Source: Cellulomonas iranensis NBRC 101100 = JCM 18110 (GTDB taxonomy: Bacteria > Actinomycetota > Actinomycetes > Actinomycetales > Cellulomonadaceae). From it: DNA of 64,000 nt. Below are positions 51,426 through 60,413 of the stretch, one piece after another (positions within the stretch are counted from its first letter, which is position 1; each line of letters starts with the position of its first letter). The stretch is taken from assembly GCF_001552375.1 (NCBI RefSeq), contig NZ_BCRB01000006.1, forward strand, positions 1 through 64,000. Reading direction: 5' to 3'. The notes beneath the pieces are model-generated. The model was not told the DNA's origin and ran no database searches. It saw nothing but the letters and a program-made list of their open reading frames with translations. The position numbers and the translations under genes were made by a program.

Positions 51426-51998
51426 TCACCGCGGGCCGGGGGCCTTCGTGCTTCCCGAGCCGGGACGGCGCCGCGCCGGCGCGCGCAACGGCAGCCGGTG
51501 CAGCACGACGTCCTCGACCGCGCCGTCGCGCAGCGTGAACGTCAGGTACGTGCACGCCGGCTGCCGGCGCCGGTCGGTGGGCGACCCGGGGTTGAGCAGG
51601 CGCGTCCCGCGCGGCGTCACGGAGTCCCACGGCACGTGGCTGTGCCCGAAGACGAGCAGGTCGAGGTCGGCGAACCGCTCGTCGCAACGGCGCTCGCGCC
51701 CGCCGGCCGCACCGGTCTCGTGGACGACCCCCACGCGGACGCCCGCGACGGTGGCCGTGGCGACCTCCGGGACGCGTGCGACGAGGCCCGCGGGGTCGTT
51801 GTTGCCGTGGCACGCGAGGAGCCGGGTCGCGCGGCGCTCGAACGCGTCGAGCAGGTCCTCGTCGACCCAGTCCCCCGCGTGCACCACGAGGTCCGCGTCG
51901 TCGACGGCGCGCCACACGGCGGGCGGCAGGTCGCGGGCCCGGGCCGGGACGTGCGTGTCCGCGACGGCCACGACCCGCACCGCGTCGGCGGCCGTCAC
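51426..51998 (-). CDS. YfcE/MJ0936-type metallophosphoesterase
   Basis: A roughly 190-aa calcineurin-like phosphodiesterase. Metal-binding motifs are AVADTHVPAR (Asp, His), VVHAGDWVDE (Asp), ACHGNNDP (Asn) and LVFGHSHVPWD (two His), then LLNPGSPTDRRR. GTG 51998 is provisional; the frame remains open upstream into the hexanucleotide repeat where it would encode Pro-Val repeats. Substrate unknown. Followed immediately by tRNA-Asn on the other strand. Confidence 0.87.
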   Translation of the reverse strand: MTAADAVRVVAVADTHVPARARDLPPAVWRAVDDADLVVHAGDWVDEDLLDAFERRATRLLACHGNNDPAGLVARVPEVATATVAGVRVGVVHETGAAGGRERRCDERFADLDLLVFGHSHVPWDSVTPRGTRLLNPGSPTDRRRQPACTYLTFTLRDGAVEDVVLHRLPLRAPARRRPGSGSTKAPGPR

Positions 51999-52122
51999 CG
52001 CCACCCGCCGCGACGTCGGACCGGAGGCGCCGGGACGGCTGGGGCGACCGGGAGGGCCGGGACGCGTGTGGTCATCCCCCGATGCTCGCGCGCCACGCCC
52101 GCCGTCGCACCCGCGCCACCCC

Positions 52123-52181
52123 ACGGGCACGGGCACGGGCACGGGCACGGGCACGGGCACGGGCACGGGCACGGGCACGGG
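52123..52181. repeat. Tandem hexanucleotide repeat (ACGGGC)n
   Basis: About 9.8 perfect copies of ACGGGC in the intergenic region between the divergent metallophosphoesterase and holin-like genes, 43 bp before the latter's start. Perfect copies suggest copy-number instability. Length changes would alter promoter geometry rather than a reading frame. Confidence 0.9.
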
Positions 52182-52211
52182 AGGACCCTCGCCGCGGCAG
52201 CACGCCGGGGC

Positions 52212-52217
52212 TACGGT
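52212..52217 (+). promoter_or_regulatory. -10 element before holin-like gene
   Basis: TACGGT, six bases before the ATG at 52224. Confidence 0.4.
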
Positions 52218-52223
52218 GACCCC

Positions 52224-52646
52224 ATGACCCGCCTGCTGCTGCGCGCCGTCGTGTTCCTGGGCTCGGCCGCGCTCGGACTGCTCGCGGCCGCGCTGCTGGT
52301 CGACGGCGTGCGCGTGACCGCGTCCGGGTTCGTCGTCACCGTGGTGGTGTTCGCGGTCGCGCAGTCGCTGCTGGCGCCGTTGGCCGTGCGCGCGACCACG
52401 CGGTACGCCCCCGCGCTGCTCGGCGGCGTCGGTGTCCTGTCGACGTTCGTCGCGCTGCTGCTCGCACGGCTGCTCACGTCAGGGCTGCGCATCTCGGGGG
52501 TCGCGGCGTGGGTCCTCGCGACGCTCGTCGTGTGGGTCGTGACCGCGCTCGCGACGATCGTGCTGCCGCTCGTGCTGCGACGCGAGGACCGGCCCGCGGA
52601 CGGCCCTCCCGCCGCGGCCGGACGACGGCGCGGCGGCCGCGCCTGA
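52224..52646 (+). CDS. Phage-holin-family (four-helix) membrane protein
   Basis: A 140-aa protein with four predicted helices ([80 protein letters not shown]) and an Arg-rich tail. The pattern fits the chromosomal phage-holin-family/DUF membrane proteins of actinobacteria, usually not part of a phage. No phage genes are nearby. Role unknown. Confidence 0.72.
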   Translation: MTRLLLRAVVFLGSAALGLLAAALLVDGVRVTASGFVVTVVVFAVAQSLLAPLAVRATTRYAPALLGGVGVLSTFVALLLARLLTSGLRISGVAAWVLATLVVWVVTALATIVLPLVLRREDRPADGPPAAAGRRRGGRA

Positions 52647-53009
52647 CGCGACGCCGGCCCGTCCGCGCGACGGCGTGCGACCGGGCGGTCCCGGCACGCT
52701 CGAACACGCCCCTGACCTGCACGGACACCAGCGTCACCGACGGGGCTGGACGAACGTCCGCGCAGGCCTCACACTGACGACGTCCGTGCGCCGGACGCCG
52801 GGCTCCCGCCCCGTCGGCACGGGCCCTGCCGCGCCCCGCACCGCCGTTCCCCCTGCTTCTCCCCCGCTCCGCCCCGCGCGCCGTCGGACGCCCTCCGACG
52901 CCCGCCCGGGGACGTCGTGGACCCCGCACGCCCCACCCCGCTCGACCCCCGCTCGTCTCCCCCGTCACCACCCGTCGTCCGGCCCGTCCTGGCCGGGGAA
53001 GGACCCGTC

Positions 53010-53804
53010 GTGCTGCGCTCCGTGGCCGCCCACCTCTCGCTCGACGTGCACGCACCGCTCGAGCTGCTGCTGTCCGTGGCCGTCGCGGAGGGGCCCTTCG
53101 ACCGCACCGAGACGCTGCACGTGCGGTCCGACGACGCACCGCTCGACGTGCAGGAGATCAAGACGCCGCACGGCGGACGCGTGCACCGCGTGCTGGCGCC
53201 CGCCGGGCGCGTCGTCGTCGACTACCAGGCGACCGTCGTGGGGCGGTCCGTCACGACGCCCGTCGAGGACGTCGACCTGGTCGAGTACCGGCGCCCGAGC
53301 CGCTACGCCGAGTCCGACCGGCTGCTCGCGTTCGCACGCGACCAGTTCCGCGGCCTGTCCGGCGCCGCGCTGCTCGACGCCGTGGTCGCGTGGGTGAACA
53401 ACCACGTCACCTACCTGTCGGGGTCGAGCCTGCCGACCGACGGTGCGACCGACACGCTGCTCAAGCGTCGCGGCGTGTGCCGCGACTTCGCGCACCTCGT
53501 GGTCGCGCTGCTGCGCGCCTGCGACACGCCCGCGCGGCTCGCGGCCGTGTACGCGCCGGGCCTGCGGCCCATGGACTTCCACGCCGTCGCCGAGGCGTAC
53601 GTCGAGGGCGCGTGGCACGTGGTCGACGCGACCCGGCTCGCGCCGCGCGGCTCGCTGCTGCGCATCGCGACCGGGCGCGACGCGACCGACACCGCGTTCC
53701 TGTCGTACTACGGCGGCAGCCTGCGGCTGCGTGCCCTCACGGTCACGGCCGTGAGCGACACGCGTGTCGAGGACGACGGCACGGGGCTCGTCACGCTGGG
53801 CTGA
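53010..53804 (+). CDS. Transglutaminase-like cysteine protease-fold protein
   Basis: A 264-aa protein with an N-terminal beta domain and a transglutaminase core. The triad is Cys in RRGVCRDFAHL, His in MDFHAVAEAYVEG and Asp in HVVDATRLAPR. Most bacterial members are peptidase or amidase-like. GTG 53010 is chosen because AAGGA lies six bases upstream and homologous proteins start near LRSVAAHLSLDV. An in-frame GTG at 52917 would add a Pro-rich 31-residue extension. Convergent with dnaG. Confidence 0.88.
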   Translation: MLRSVAAHLSLDVHAPLELLLSVAVAEGPFDRTETLHVRSDDAPLDVQEIKTPHGGRVHRVLAPAGRVVVDYQATVVGRSVTTPVEDVDLVEYRRPSRYAESDRLLAFARDQFRGLSGAALLDAVVAWVNNHVTYLSGSSLPTDGATDTLLKRRGVCRDFAHLVVALLRACDTPARLAAVYAPGLRPMDFHAVAEAYVEGAWHVVDATRLAPRGSLLRIATGRDATDTAFLSYYGGSLRLRALTVTAVSDTRVEDDGTGLVTLG

Positions 53805-53808
53805 GCGC

Positions 53809-53830
53809 GGACGCCGCCGCGGGGGCGTCC
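53809..53830. terminator. Hairpin between transglutaminase and dnaG genes
   Basis: GGACGCC (53809-53815) pairs with GGCGTCC (53824-53830). It separates two convergent genes. Confidence 0.5.
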
Positions 53831-53849
53831 GACGTGCGGGAGCCCCGGG

Positions 53850-55805
53850 TCAGGCGCTCTCGCGCAGCGACCGACGGCGCGCCTCGAGCTCGAGGAGCTC
53901 GCCGAGCAGCGCGCGCTGCTCCCCCGCGTCGGCCGCCGCGTCGAGCCGCTGCAGGCGGCCGCGCACGTCGGCGATCCGGCGCGTGTACCCGATGTCGACG
54001 AGCCGCATGACGACGCCGCGCACGTAGCCCGGCAACGACTCCGGGCGGTCCTCGGGCAGCGGGGCGACCGACATCTCGGTGAGCAGCGGGCGCACCGGCT
54101 CGGCGGCCTCCTCGAGCACCGCGCCGACCCACGCGGCCTCGCCGCCGCGTGCCACCAGGTCGGCGGCCGCGCTCACGCCGCCCGCCGCGCGGACGGCCTC
54201 GTGCACGGCGCGGTAGGCCGGTGCCGTGCACGCGTCGGGCGCGAGCGCGTCGAAGTCCGGCGGGACGAGCGTGGGGTGCTGCAGCACGACCTCGAGCGCC
54301 GTGCGCTCGACCTGCGCGACGGGGTCGCGGCGGTCGGGCGCGGTCATGCGCGCGACCGGCACGGGTGCGGGTGCCGCGTCGCCCGCGACCGGCCGCCGGG
54401 CGTCCCGCTCGGGCCCGGGCCGCGCACCCGGGCGTGCACCGCGCCGGGACGCGTCGGACACCGCACGCCGCACGGCCGCGACGTCGTCCATGCCCAGCCA
54501 CCCGGCCAGCAGACGCTCGTACTCGGGCCGCAGCGCCGAGTCCCGGATGCCCGCGACCACGGGGGCCGCGGCACGCAGCGCCCCGACGCGCCCCTCGGCG
54601 GTCGTGAGGTCGTGCGCCGCGAGCGTCGAGCGGATGACGAACGCGAACAGCGGCTGCCGCGTGCTCACCAGCGCGCGCACCGCGTCCGGGCCGCGCGCCT
54701 GCCGCAGCTCGCACGGGTCCATGCCCGACGGCTCGACGGCCACGAACGTCTGCGCGCTGAACGCCTGGTCCTCGCCGAACGCGCGCAGCGCGGCCTTCTG
54801 ACCGGCCGCGTCGCCGTCGAACGTGAACACGATCTCGCCGCCCACCGACGACCCGCCCGCGAGCTGCACGCCCCCGGCGCCGCCCGCGTCGCCCACGAGC
54901 CGCCGCACGATGCGCGAGTGGTCGGACCCGAACGCGGTGCCGCACGTCGCGACCGCGGTGGGCACGCCCGACAGGTGCATCGCCATGACGTCGGTGTAGC
55001 CCTCGACGACCACGACCTGCTTGGCCTTGGCGATCTCCCGCTTGGCCAGGTCGATGCCGTAGAGCACGTGCGACTTGCGGTAGAGCGGCGTCTCGGGGGT
55101 GTTGAGGTACTTCGGTCCGTTGTCCTCGTCGTACAGGCGCCGCGCGCCGAAGCCCACGGTGTCGCCGGTGACCTCGCGGATCGGCCACACCAGGCGCCCG
55201 CGGAACCGGTCGTACACGCCGCGCTGCCCCTGGCTCACGAGCCCGGACGCGGTGAGCTCGGCCTCGGTGAACCCGCGCCCGCGCAGGTGACGCAGCAGCG
55301 CGTCCCAGCCCTGCGGCGCGTACCCCACGCCGAACGTCTCGGCGGCCGTACGGTCGAACCCGCGCTCCGACAGGAACGCGCGCGCGGCCGCGGCCTGCGG
55401 CGTCACGAGCTGCTCGCGGTAGAACTCCTCGGCGACGCGGTGCGCGTCGAGCAGCCGCCGACGACGACCGGGCTCCTCGCCGGGGCGCGTCGGGCCGCCG
55501 TCCTCGTAGCGCACCTGGAGGCCGACGCGCGACGCGAGGTACTCGACCGCGTCGGTGAACCCCAGCCCGTCGACGGCCTGGACGAACGCGATGACGTCGC
55601 CGCCCTCGCCGCACCCGAAGCAGTGGTAGCGCCCCACCTGGGGGCGCACGTGGAACGACGGCGTGCGCTCGTCGTGGAACGGGCACAGGCCCTTGAGGGA
55701 GCCGACGCCCGCGGGCCGCAGCGCGACGTGCGCGCCCACGACGTCCTCGATCCGGACGCGCTCGCGGACGGCCTCCACGTCCTCCCGCCGGATCCGTCCC
55801 GCCAC
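53850..55805 (-). CDS. dnaG: DNA primase DnaG
   Basis: Synthesises RNA primers at the replication fork. The 651-aa protein has the CHC2 zinc finger (CPFHDERTPSFHV then YHCFGCGEGGD). The TOPRIM catalytic core has VVVEGYTDVMAMH (Glu) and FTFDGDAAGQKA (DxD). A C-terminal helicase-interacting domain follows after a Pro/Arg-rich linker. A Gly-rich insertion (AGGAGGVQLAGGSSVGGE) lies just before the DxD. GTG 55805 follows TAGACT by seven bases. Confidence 0.97.
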   Translation of the reverse strand: MAGRIRREDVEAVRERVRIEDVVGAHVALRPAGVGSLKGLCPFHDERTPSFHVRPQVGRYHCFGCGEGGDVIAFVQAVDGLGFTDAVEYLASRVGLQVRYEDGGPTRPGEEPGRRRRLLDAHRVAEEFYREQLVTPQAAAARAFLSERGFDRTAAETFGVGYAPQGWDALLRHLRGRGFTEAELTASGLVSQGQRGVYDRFRGRLVWPIREVTGDTVGFGARRLYDEDNGPKYLNTPETPLYRKSHVLYGIDLAKREIAKAKQVVVVEGYTDVMAMHLSGVPTAVATCGTAFGSDHSRIVRRLVGDAGGAGGVQLAGGSSVGGEIVFTFDGDAAGQKAALRAFGEDQAFSAQTFVAVEPSGMDPCELRQARGPDAVRALVSTRQPLFAFVIRSTLAAHDLTTAEGRVGALRAAAPVVAGIRDSALRPEYERLLAGWLGMDDVAAVRRAVSDASRRGARPGARPGPERDARRPVAGDAAPAPVPVARMTAPDRRDPVAQVERTALEVVLQHPTLVPPDFDALAPDACTAPAYRAVHEAVRAAGGVSAAADLVARGGEAAWVGAVLEEAAEPVRPLLTEMSVAPLPEDRPESLPGYVRGVVMRLVDIGYTRRIADVRGRLQRLDAAADAGEQRALLGELLELEARRRSLRESA

Positions 55806-55812
55806 GGGCGTG

Positions 55813-55818
55813 AGTCTA
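55813..55818 (-). promoter_or_regulatory. -10 element of leaderless dnaG transcript
   Basis: TAGACT on the minus strand, seven bases before the GTG at 55805. Confidence 0.5.
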
Positions 55819-55934
55819 GGCGTCCGCGGGCGTGGTCGGATCGCGGCGACGGGCGGCCGGGTGTCGAATGTGGCGACCGTCGCTCGTCATGGCGACGACC
55901 GGGCGGCACGCGCCCGCGGCACGAGGAGGACGAC

Positions 55935-56276
55935 GTGGAGTACCTGCTGCTCATCTGCACCGACCCCGACGGCGAGGACGCCGCCCCCGGGGACCCGACC
56001 ATCGAGGAGTGGGGCGCCGACGTCGACGCGCGCGGCGTGTGGCGGCACGGCGACCGGCTGCGCCCCGTGGAGGCCGCGACGACCGTGCGACGCCGCGGCG
56101 ACCGCGTGGTGCTCACGGACGGCCCGTTCGCGGAGACCCGCGAGCAGATCGCGGGCTACGACGTGATCGACTGCGCGGACCTCGACGAGGCGCTCGCGGT
56201 CGCGGCGGCGCACCCGATGGCGCGCGCGGGACGCATCGAGGTGCGCCCCGTGTGGCCGCTGGGCGCCGACGACTGA
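55935..56276 (+). CDS. YciI/DGPF-domain protein
   Basis: A 113-aa single-domain protein starting VEYLLLICTDPDGED, with VVLTDGPFAETREQIAGYDV, the DGPF hallmark of the YciI-related family often encoded beside ECF sigma factors. No sigma-factor gene is adjacent here. GTG 55935 has GAGGA close upstream. Convergent with dgt and divergent from dnaG. Function not established. Confidence 0.87.
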   Translation: MEYLLLICTDPDGEDAAPGDPTIEEWGADVDARGVWRHGDRLRPVEAATTVRRRGDRVVLTDGPFAETREQIAGYDVIDCADLDEALAVAAAHPMARAGRIEVRPVWPLGADD

Positions 56277-56301
56277 GCGCACGGTTCCGTCCGTCGCGGC
56301 G

Positions 56302-57591
56302 TCAGTGCCGCGGCGGGCGGACCAGCCGGGAGTGCCACGCGACCGCCGACACGTCGGTGAGGGACGCGACCTGGTCGACGACGACGCGCAGGCGTGCGGC
56401 GTCGTCGCCGGCCGCGCGCCAGTCCGCCGCGAACGGCGGCTCGAGCGCGTCCGGGCCGCGGTCGGCCAGCACGGTCACCAGGTCGTGCAGCACGTCGCGC
56501 TGCCGCTGGTACAGCGGCTCGAGCTCGCGCGGCGCCATGACGTACGCGACCGCGAGGCCCTTGAGCACGAGGATCTCGGCGAGCGTCTCGTGCGGGACGA
56601 CGAGCTCGGCGGCGTAGCGGGTCAGCGGGCCGTCGCCGTAGCGCGCGCGGGTCGCCTGCTGCGCGGCCTTCGCGAACCGTCCGATGAGCTGGCTGGTCGC
56701 GTCCTTGAGGACCGCGAGCGCGCGCCGCGACCCGTCGAAGCCCGGCTCCCAGAGCCGCGCCGCCACCAGGCGGTCCATCGCGGCCTCGAGCTCCGGCCCG
56801 GACACCTGCGCGCCGTACCAGGTGTCGACCGCGTCGAGCACGCGGGCACGCTCGTCGGGGCGCGTGAGCACGCCGAGGTCGACGCGGTCGCCGACGACCG
56901 CGTCCTCGACGTCGTGCACCGAGTACGAGATGTCGTCGGCGAGGTCCATGACCTGCGCCTCGAGGCACTTGCGTCCCTCGGGCGCGTCGGCCCGCAGCCA
57001 CGCGAACACCGGCAGGTCGTCCTCGTAGACGCCGAACTTGTGCGTGGGACGCCCGCTCGCCGGGCTCACCGGGCCCTGCCCGTAGCGCCACGGATACTTG
57101 ACCGAGGCGTCGAGGCTCGCGCGCGTGAGGTTGAGGCCGACCGACGTGCCGTCGGGAGCGACGACCTTGGGCTCGAGGCGGGTCAGCAGGCGCAGGGTCT
57201 GGGCGTTGCCCTCGAAGCCGCCGATGCCGCGCGCGAGCTCGGCGAGCGCCCGCTCGCCGTTGTGGCCGAACGGCGGGTGGCCCAGGTCGTGCGCGAGGCA
57301 CGCGGTGTCGACGACGTCGGGGTCGCACCCCAGCGCCTTGCCGATCTCGCGGCCGACCTGCGCGACCTCGAGCGTGTGCGTGAGGCGCGTGCGCACGAAG
57401 TCGTCCGTGGAGGGTCCGAGCACCTGGGTCTTGGCGCCGAGGCGGCGCAGCGCCGAGGAGTGCACGAGTCGCGCGCGGTCCCGCTCGAACGGCGTGCGCT
57501 CACGCGACTTCTCCCCCTCGGCGAGCCAGCGGTCGCGGTCGGCGGCGCAGTAGCCGTCGAGGTCGCGGACGGTGGGGTCGAGGGCTGTCAC
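56302..57591 (-). CDS. dgt: Deoxyguanosinetriphosphate triphosphohydrolase-like protein
   Basis: HD-domain dNTPase of 429 aa hydrolysing dGTP or other dNTPs to nucleosides and triphosphate. Metal ligands are in RTRLTHTLEVAQVGREIG (His), CLAHDLGHPPFGHNGE (His-Asp and His) and DLADDISYSVHDVEDAV (Asp). The N-terminal DRDRWLAEGEKSRERTPFER is typical of the actinobacterial type. GTG 57591 follows TACCCT by six bases. It sits near dnaG, as in many actinobacteria. Confidence 0.95.
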   Translation of the reverse strand: MTALDPTVRDLDGYCAADRDRWLAEGEKSRERTPFERDRARLVHSSALRRLGAKTQVLGPSTDDFVRTRLTHTLEVAQVGREIGKALGCDPDVVDTACLAHDLGHPPFGHNGERALAELARGIGGFEGNAQTLRLLTRLEPKVVAPDGTSVGLNLTRASLDASVKYPWRYGQGPVSPASGRPTHKFGVYEDDLPVFAWLRADAPEGRKCLEAQVMDLADDISYSVHDVEDAVVGDRVDLGVLTRPDERARVLDAVDTWYGAQVSGPELEAAMDRLVAARLWEPGFDGSRRALAVLKDATSQLIGRFAKAAQQATRARYGDGPLTRYAAELVVPHETLAEILVLKGLAVAYVMAPRELEPLYQRQRDVLHDLVTVLADRGPDALEPPFAADWRAAGDDAARLRVVVDQVASLTDVSAVAWHSRLVRPPRH

Positions 57592-57597
57592 GTGCCC

Positions 57598-57603
57598 AGG
57601 GTA
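57598..57603 (-). promoter_or_regulatory. -10 element of leaderless dgt transcript
   Basis: TACCCT on the minus strand, six bases before the GTG at 57591. Confidence 0.45.
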
Positions 57604-57761
57604 GGCGTGGCGCCGCCCACGACCGGCGCGACGCCCGTCTAGAGCTCCGTGCCCACGGGGTCCGCGAGCACGATTCGTCAGCGCGCCGAGCAGCGACGCC
57701 AGCGGGCCGCGCCGCGCCCGCGTCCCCTCGCCGCTCGTGCCAGGGAGGGCAGCGGGACCGC

Positions 57762-58670
57762 TCAGCCCTTGACCGAGCCCGCCGTGAGCCCGCCCACGAT
57801 GTACTTCTGCAGGAACAGGAAGAGCAGCAGCACCGGCAGCGCGGCGATCACCGCACCGGCCGCGAACAGCCCCCAGTTGGCCTCGAGCAGCGACGACACC
57901 CAGCCGTACAGCCCGACGGCCACGGTCCAGTTGCGCTCGGACTGCAGCACGAGGCGCGCGATGATGAACTCGCCGAACGTCGCGATGAACGACAGCAGCG
58001 CGACGACCGCGAGGATCGGCGTGACGAGCCGCAGGATGATCGTCCAGTAGGTCTGCGCGTGCGTCGCGCCGTCGATCTTCGCGGCCTCGTCGAGCTCGCG
58101 CGGGACGGTGTTGAAGAACCCGTACATGAGGAACGTGTTCACGCCGAGCGCGCCGCCCAGGTAGACGGCGATGAGCGCGAGCTTGCTGTTGAGGCCGAGC
58201 GACGGGACGACGTTGCCGAGGCCGATGAGCAGCAGGAAGATCGCGACGAACGCGAGCATCTGCGGGAACATCTGGATGATGAGCAGCGCCGTGAGGCCCG
58301 CGCGGCGCCCCGTGAACCGGAACCGCGAGAACGCGTAGGCGGCCGCGGCGCCCATGAGGACCGTGCCGACGCCGGTGGCGATCGCGATCTGCAGGGAGTT
58401 GCCGAGCCACGTCCAGAACATCGTGCCGCCGAGCGCCTCGTAGTTGGCGGGGCTGAGCGACGCGAACAGCCGGTTGGAGCCCGTGAGCGTGCCGCCGTCG
58501 GTGAGCGAGGCGGAGATGACGTAGACGATCGGGAACACCGCGTACACGACGGCGACGACCCCGACGAGGTGCCGCCACCCGAGCTCGGCGAACCAGCGGT
58601 GCGGACGCATCCGGGGGGCGGCGGCGCGGGCCGCGGCGGTGCGCGTGGGCGTGACGTGCGACGTGGTCAT
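57762..58670 (-). CDS. malG: Maltose/maltodextrin ABC transporter permease (MalG type)
   Basis: A 302-aa inner-membrane permease with six helices. The EAA loop that docks the ATPase reads ELDEAAKIDGATHAQTYWTI. The C-terminal QKYIVGGLTAGSVKG is diagnostic of MalG, whose tail reaches into the binding-protein pathway. ATG 58670 shares one base with the malF stop (TGATG). It is the last gene of the malE-malF-malG operon. No ATPase gene is adjacent, as is usual where a shared MsiK-type ATPase serves several importers. Confidence 0.95.
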   Translation of the reverse strand: MTTSHVTPTRTAAARAAAPRMRPHRWFAELGWRHLVGVVAVVYAVFPIVYVISASLTDGGTLTGSNRLFASLSPANYEALGGTMFWTWLGNSLQIAIATGVGTVLMGAAAAYAFSRFRFTGRRAGLTALLIIQMFPQMLAFVAIFLLLIGLGNVVPSLGLNSKLALIAVYLGGALGVNTFLMYGFFNTVPRELDEAAKIDGATHAQTYWTIILRLVTPILAVVALLSFIATFGEFIIARLVLQSERNWTVAVGLYGWVSSLLEANWGLFAAGAVIAALPVLLLFLFLQKYIVGGLTAGSVKG

Positions 58671-60304
58671 CAGCTGATCTCCTCGAACTGCTTGGTGCGC
58701 TTGAAGGTGATCGCGGAGATCGTCGCGACGATGACGAAGATGACGATCGACAACGCGCTGGCCAGGCCGTAGTTCTTCGCGGCCGTGCCGTCGAGCCCGG
58801 ACACCGAGTAGACCATCGAGATGAGGATGTCGGTGTGGCCGAGCGGCACGGACGCGTCGGCGAACCGCGGCCCGCCGCCCGTGAGCATGTAGATGAGCGT
58901 GAAGTTGTTGAAGTTGAAGGCGAAGGACGAGATGAGCAGCGGTGCGGTCGCGACCAGCAGCAGCGGCAGCGTGACCGAGCGCCACGTGCGCATCGCGCTC
59001 GCGCCGTCGACCTTGGCGGCCTCGAGCACGTCGGACGGCAGGGACTGCAGGGCCCCGGTGCAGATGAGGAACATGTACGGGAACCCGAGCCACAGGTTGA
59101 CCCCGAGCACCGAGAGCTTCGCGAGCCACGGGTCGGTGAGCCACGGCACCGCGGCCCCGCCGAGCAGCACCTGGTTGACGAACCCGAAGGACCGGTTGAG
59201 CAGGCCGGACCACAGCAGCGCCGCGAGGAACCCCGGGATCGCGTACGGGAAGATCAGCAGCGTGCGGTAGATCTTGCGCCCGCGCAGCCGCGTGTCGTTG
59301 AAGGTGATCGCGAGGAACAGCCCCAGCAGGAACGTCGTGACGACGGACAGGATCGCGAACGCGAACGTCCACGCCAGGATGCGCAGGAACGGCCCCGCGT
59401 AGCGCTCGTCGCCGAACGCGGTGCGGAAGTTGTCGAAGCCGACCATGACGCGCCAGCCGACGTTGAGCCGCTGGCCGTCGTCCGACTGGAACCAGCCCTC
59501 GGACGTCGCGCGGTACACCGTGCCGGTGGCGACGTCGGTCATCGTGTCGGCCTCGGGGTCCCACGTGAGCGACGGCGTCGACACGAAGCCGGTGCGCGCG
59601 TCCTGCGTGCGGATCGAGCCGTCGTTCGGGTCGTCGGAGACGGGCACGCGCAGCGCGGTGACCTCGGCCTGCCGGGCCAGGATCTCCTGGCGTCCCAGCA
59701 CGGTCGCGTCGGGCACCTGCGTGACCCGGCCGTCCTCGACCGTCGCGCCGTCGGCCGCGGCGAGCGGCTGGTCGGCCGTGCCGACGAGCGCCTCGTCGTC
59801 CTCGACGACCGCGAAGCCCAGCTGCCCGCCGCGCTCGACGACCGTCAACGGGTACGAGGCCGAGCCCTCGACGCGGCGCTCGTTCTGGATGAGCAGCGCC
59901 TCGACGGCCTGCTCCTGGGTGGAGTTGTGGCCGTCGCCGTAGTTGGTGAACGCGACGAACCCCGTGTAGGCGACGACGTACACCTGGTAGACCAGCAGGA
60001 ACGCGAGCCCGGGCAGGATGTACTTCATCGGCAGCGAGCGCCGCGAGAAGTACACCCAGTCGGCGACCGCGACGAGCGCGACCATCGACACGAGGATGCC
60101 CATGCTGCCCTCGCGCCACGCCGCGAGGATCCCGAACACGCCGAGCGCGTTCACGACCGCCATGAGTGCGATCTTCACGAGCGTGCCGGGCCGGACGGGG
60201 CCGCGCCCGGGGCCGCGGCCCGCGCGGCGGTCGGTGGGGCCGGACGGACCCGGTGGTGTGACGGCGTCGCTCGTGCCGTCGACCGTGGGAGCCTGCGTGG
60301 ACAT
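58670..60304 (-). CDS. malF: Maltose/maltodextrin ABC transporter permease (MalF type)
   Basis: A 544-aa permease with the MalF-specific large extracytoplasmic loop (about residues 120-270, between the third and fourth helices). The EAA loop is VLEAAKVDGASAMRTWRSVT. The helices around FLLGLFLAITFNDTRLRGRK and LLIFPYAIPGFLAALLW match MalF. The soluble, disordered N-terminal 40 residues are rich in Gly/Pro/Arg. Overlaps malG by one base. A hairpin separates it from malE. Confidence 0.95.
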   Translation of the reverse strand: MSTQAPTVDGTSDAVTPPGPSGPTDRRAGRGPGRGPVRPGTLVKIALMAVVNALGVFGILAAWREGSMGILVSMVALVAVADWVYFSRRSLPMKYILPGLAFLLVYQVYVVAYTGFVAFTNYGDGHNSTQEQAVEALLIQNERRVEGSASYPLTVVERGGQLGFAVVEDDEALVGTADQPLAAADGATVEDGRVTQVPDATVLGRQEILARQAEVTALRVPVSDDPNDGSIRTQDARTGFVSTPSLTWDPEADTMTDVATGTVYRATSEGWFQSDDGQRLNVGWRVMVGFDNFRTAFGDERYAGPFLRILAWTFAFAILSVVTTFLLGLFLAITFNDTRLRGRKIYRTLLIFPYAIPGFLAALLWSGLLNRSFGFVNQVLLGGAAVPWLTDPWLAKLSVLGVNLWLGFPYMFLICTGALQSLPSDVLEAAKVDGASAMRTWRSVTLPLLLVATAPLLISSFAFNFNNFTLIYMLTGGGPRFADASVPLGHTDILISMVYSVSGLDGTAAKNYGLASALSIVIFVIVATISAITFKRTKQFEEIS

Positions 60305-60372
60305 CGCGCGCCTTCCGAGCGGTGGAGGTCGGCGCGTCGGTGCGCCGCAGAAGGTGGACCGGACCGCCCGGC

Positions 60373-60398
60373 CGCGCCGCGGGGGGATCCGCGGCGCG
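60373..60398 (-). terminator. Hairpin between malE and malF (attenuating)
   Basis: CGCGCCGCGG (60373-60382), loop GGGGAT, CCGCGGCGCG (60389-60398). Such hairpins after binding-protein genes usually raise binding-protein message over permease message. Confidence 0.55.
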
Positions 60399-60413
60399 AC
60401 CGGAGCGAGGGGG

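Noticed and set aside
52123-52181. Hexamer array as a possible CRISPR
   Set aside because: Repeat unit is 6 bp with no spacers and no cas genes; a simple tandem repeat.
52224-52646. Holin-like gene as evidence of a prophage
   Set aside because: No other phage genes nearby; the four-helix family is common as a chromosomal gene in actinobacteria.
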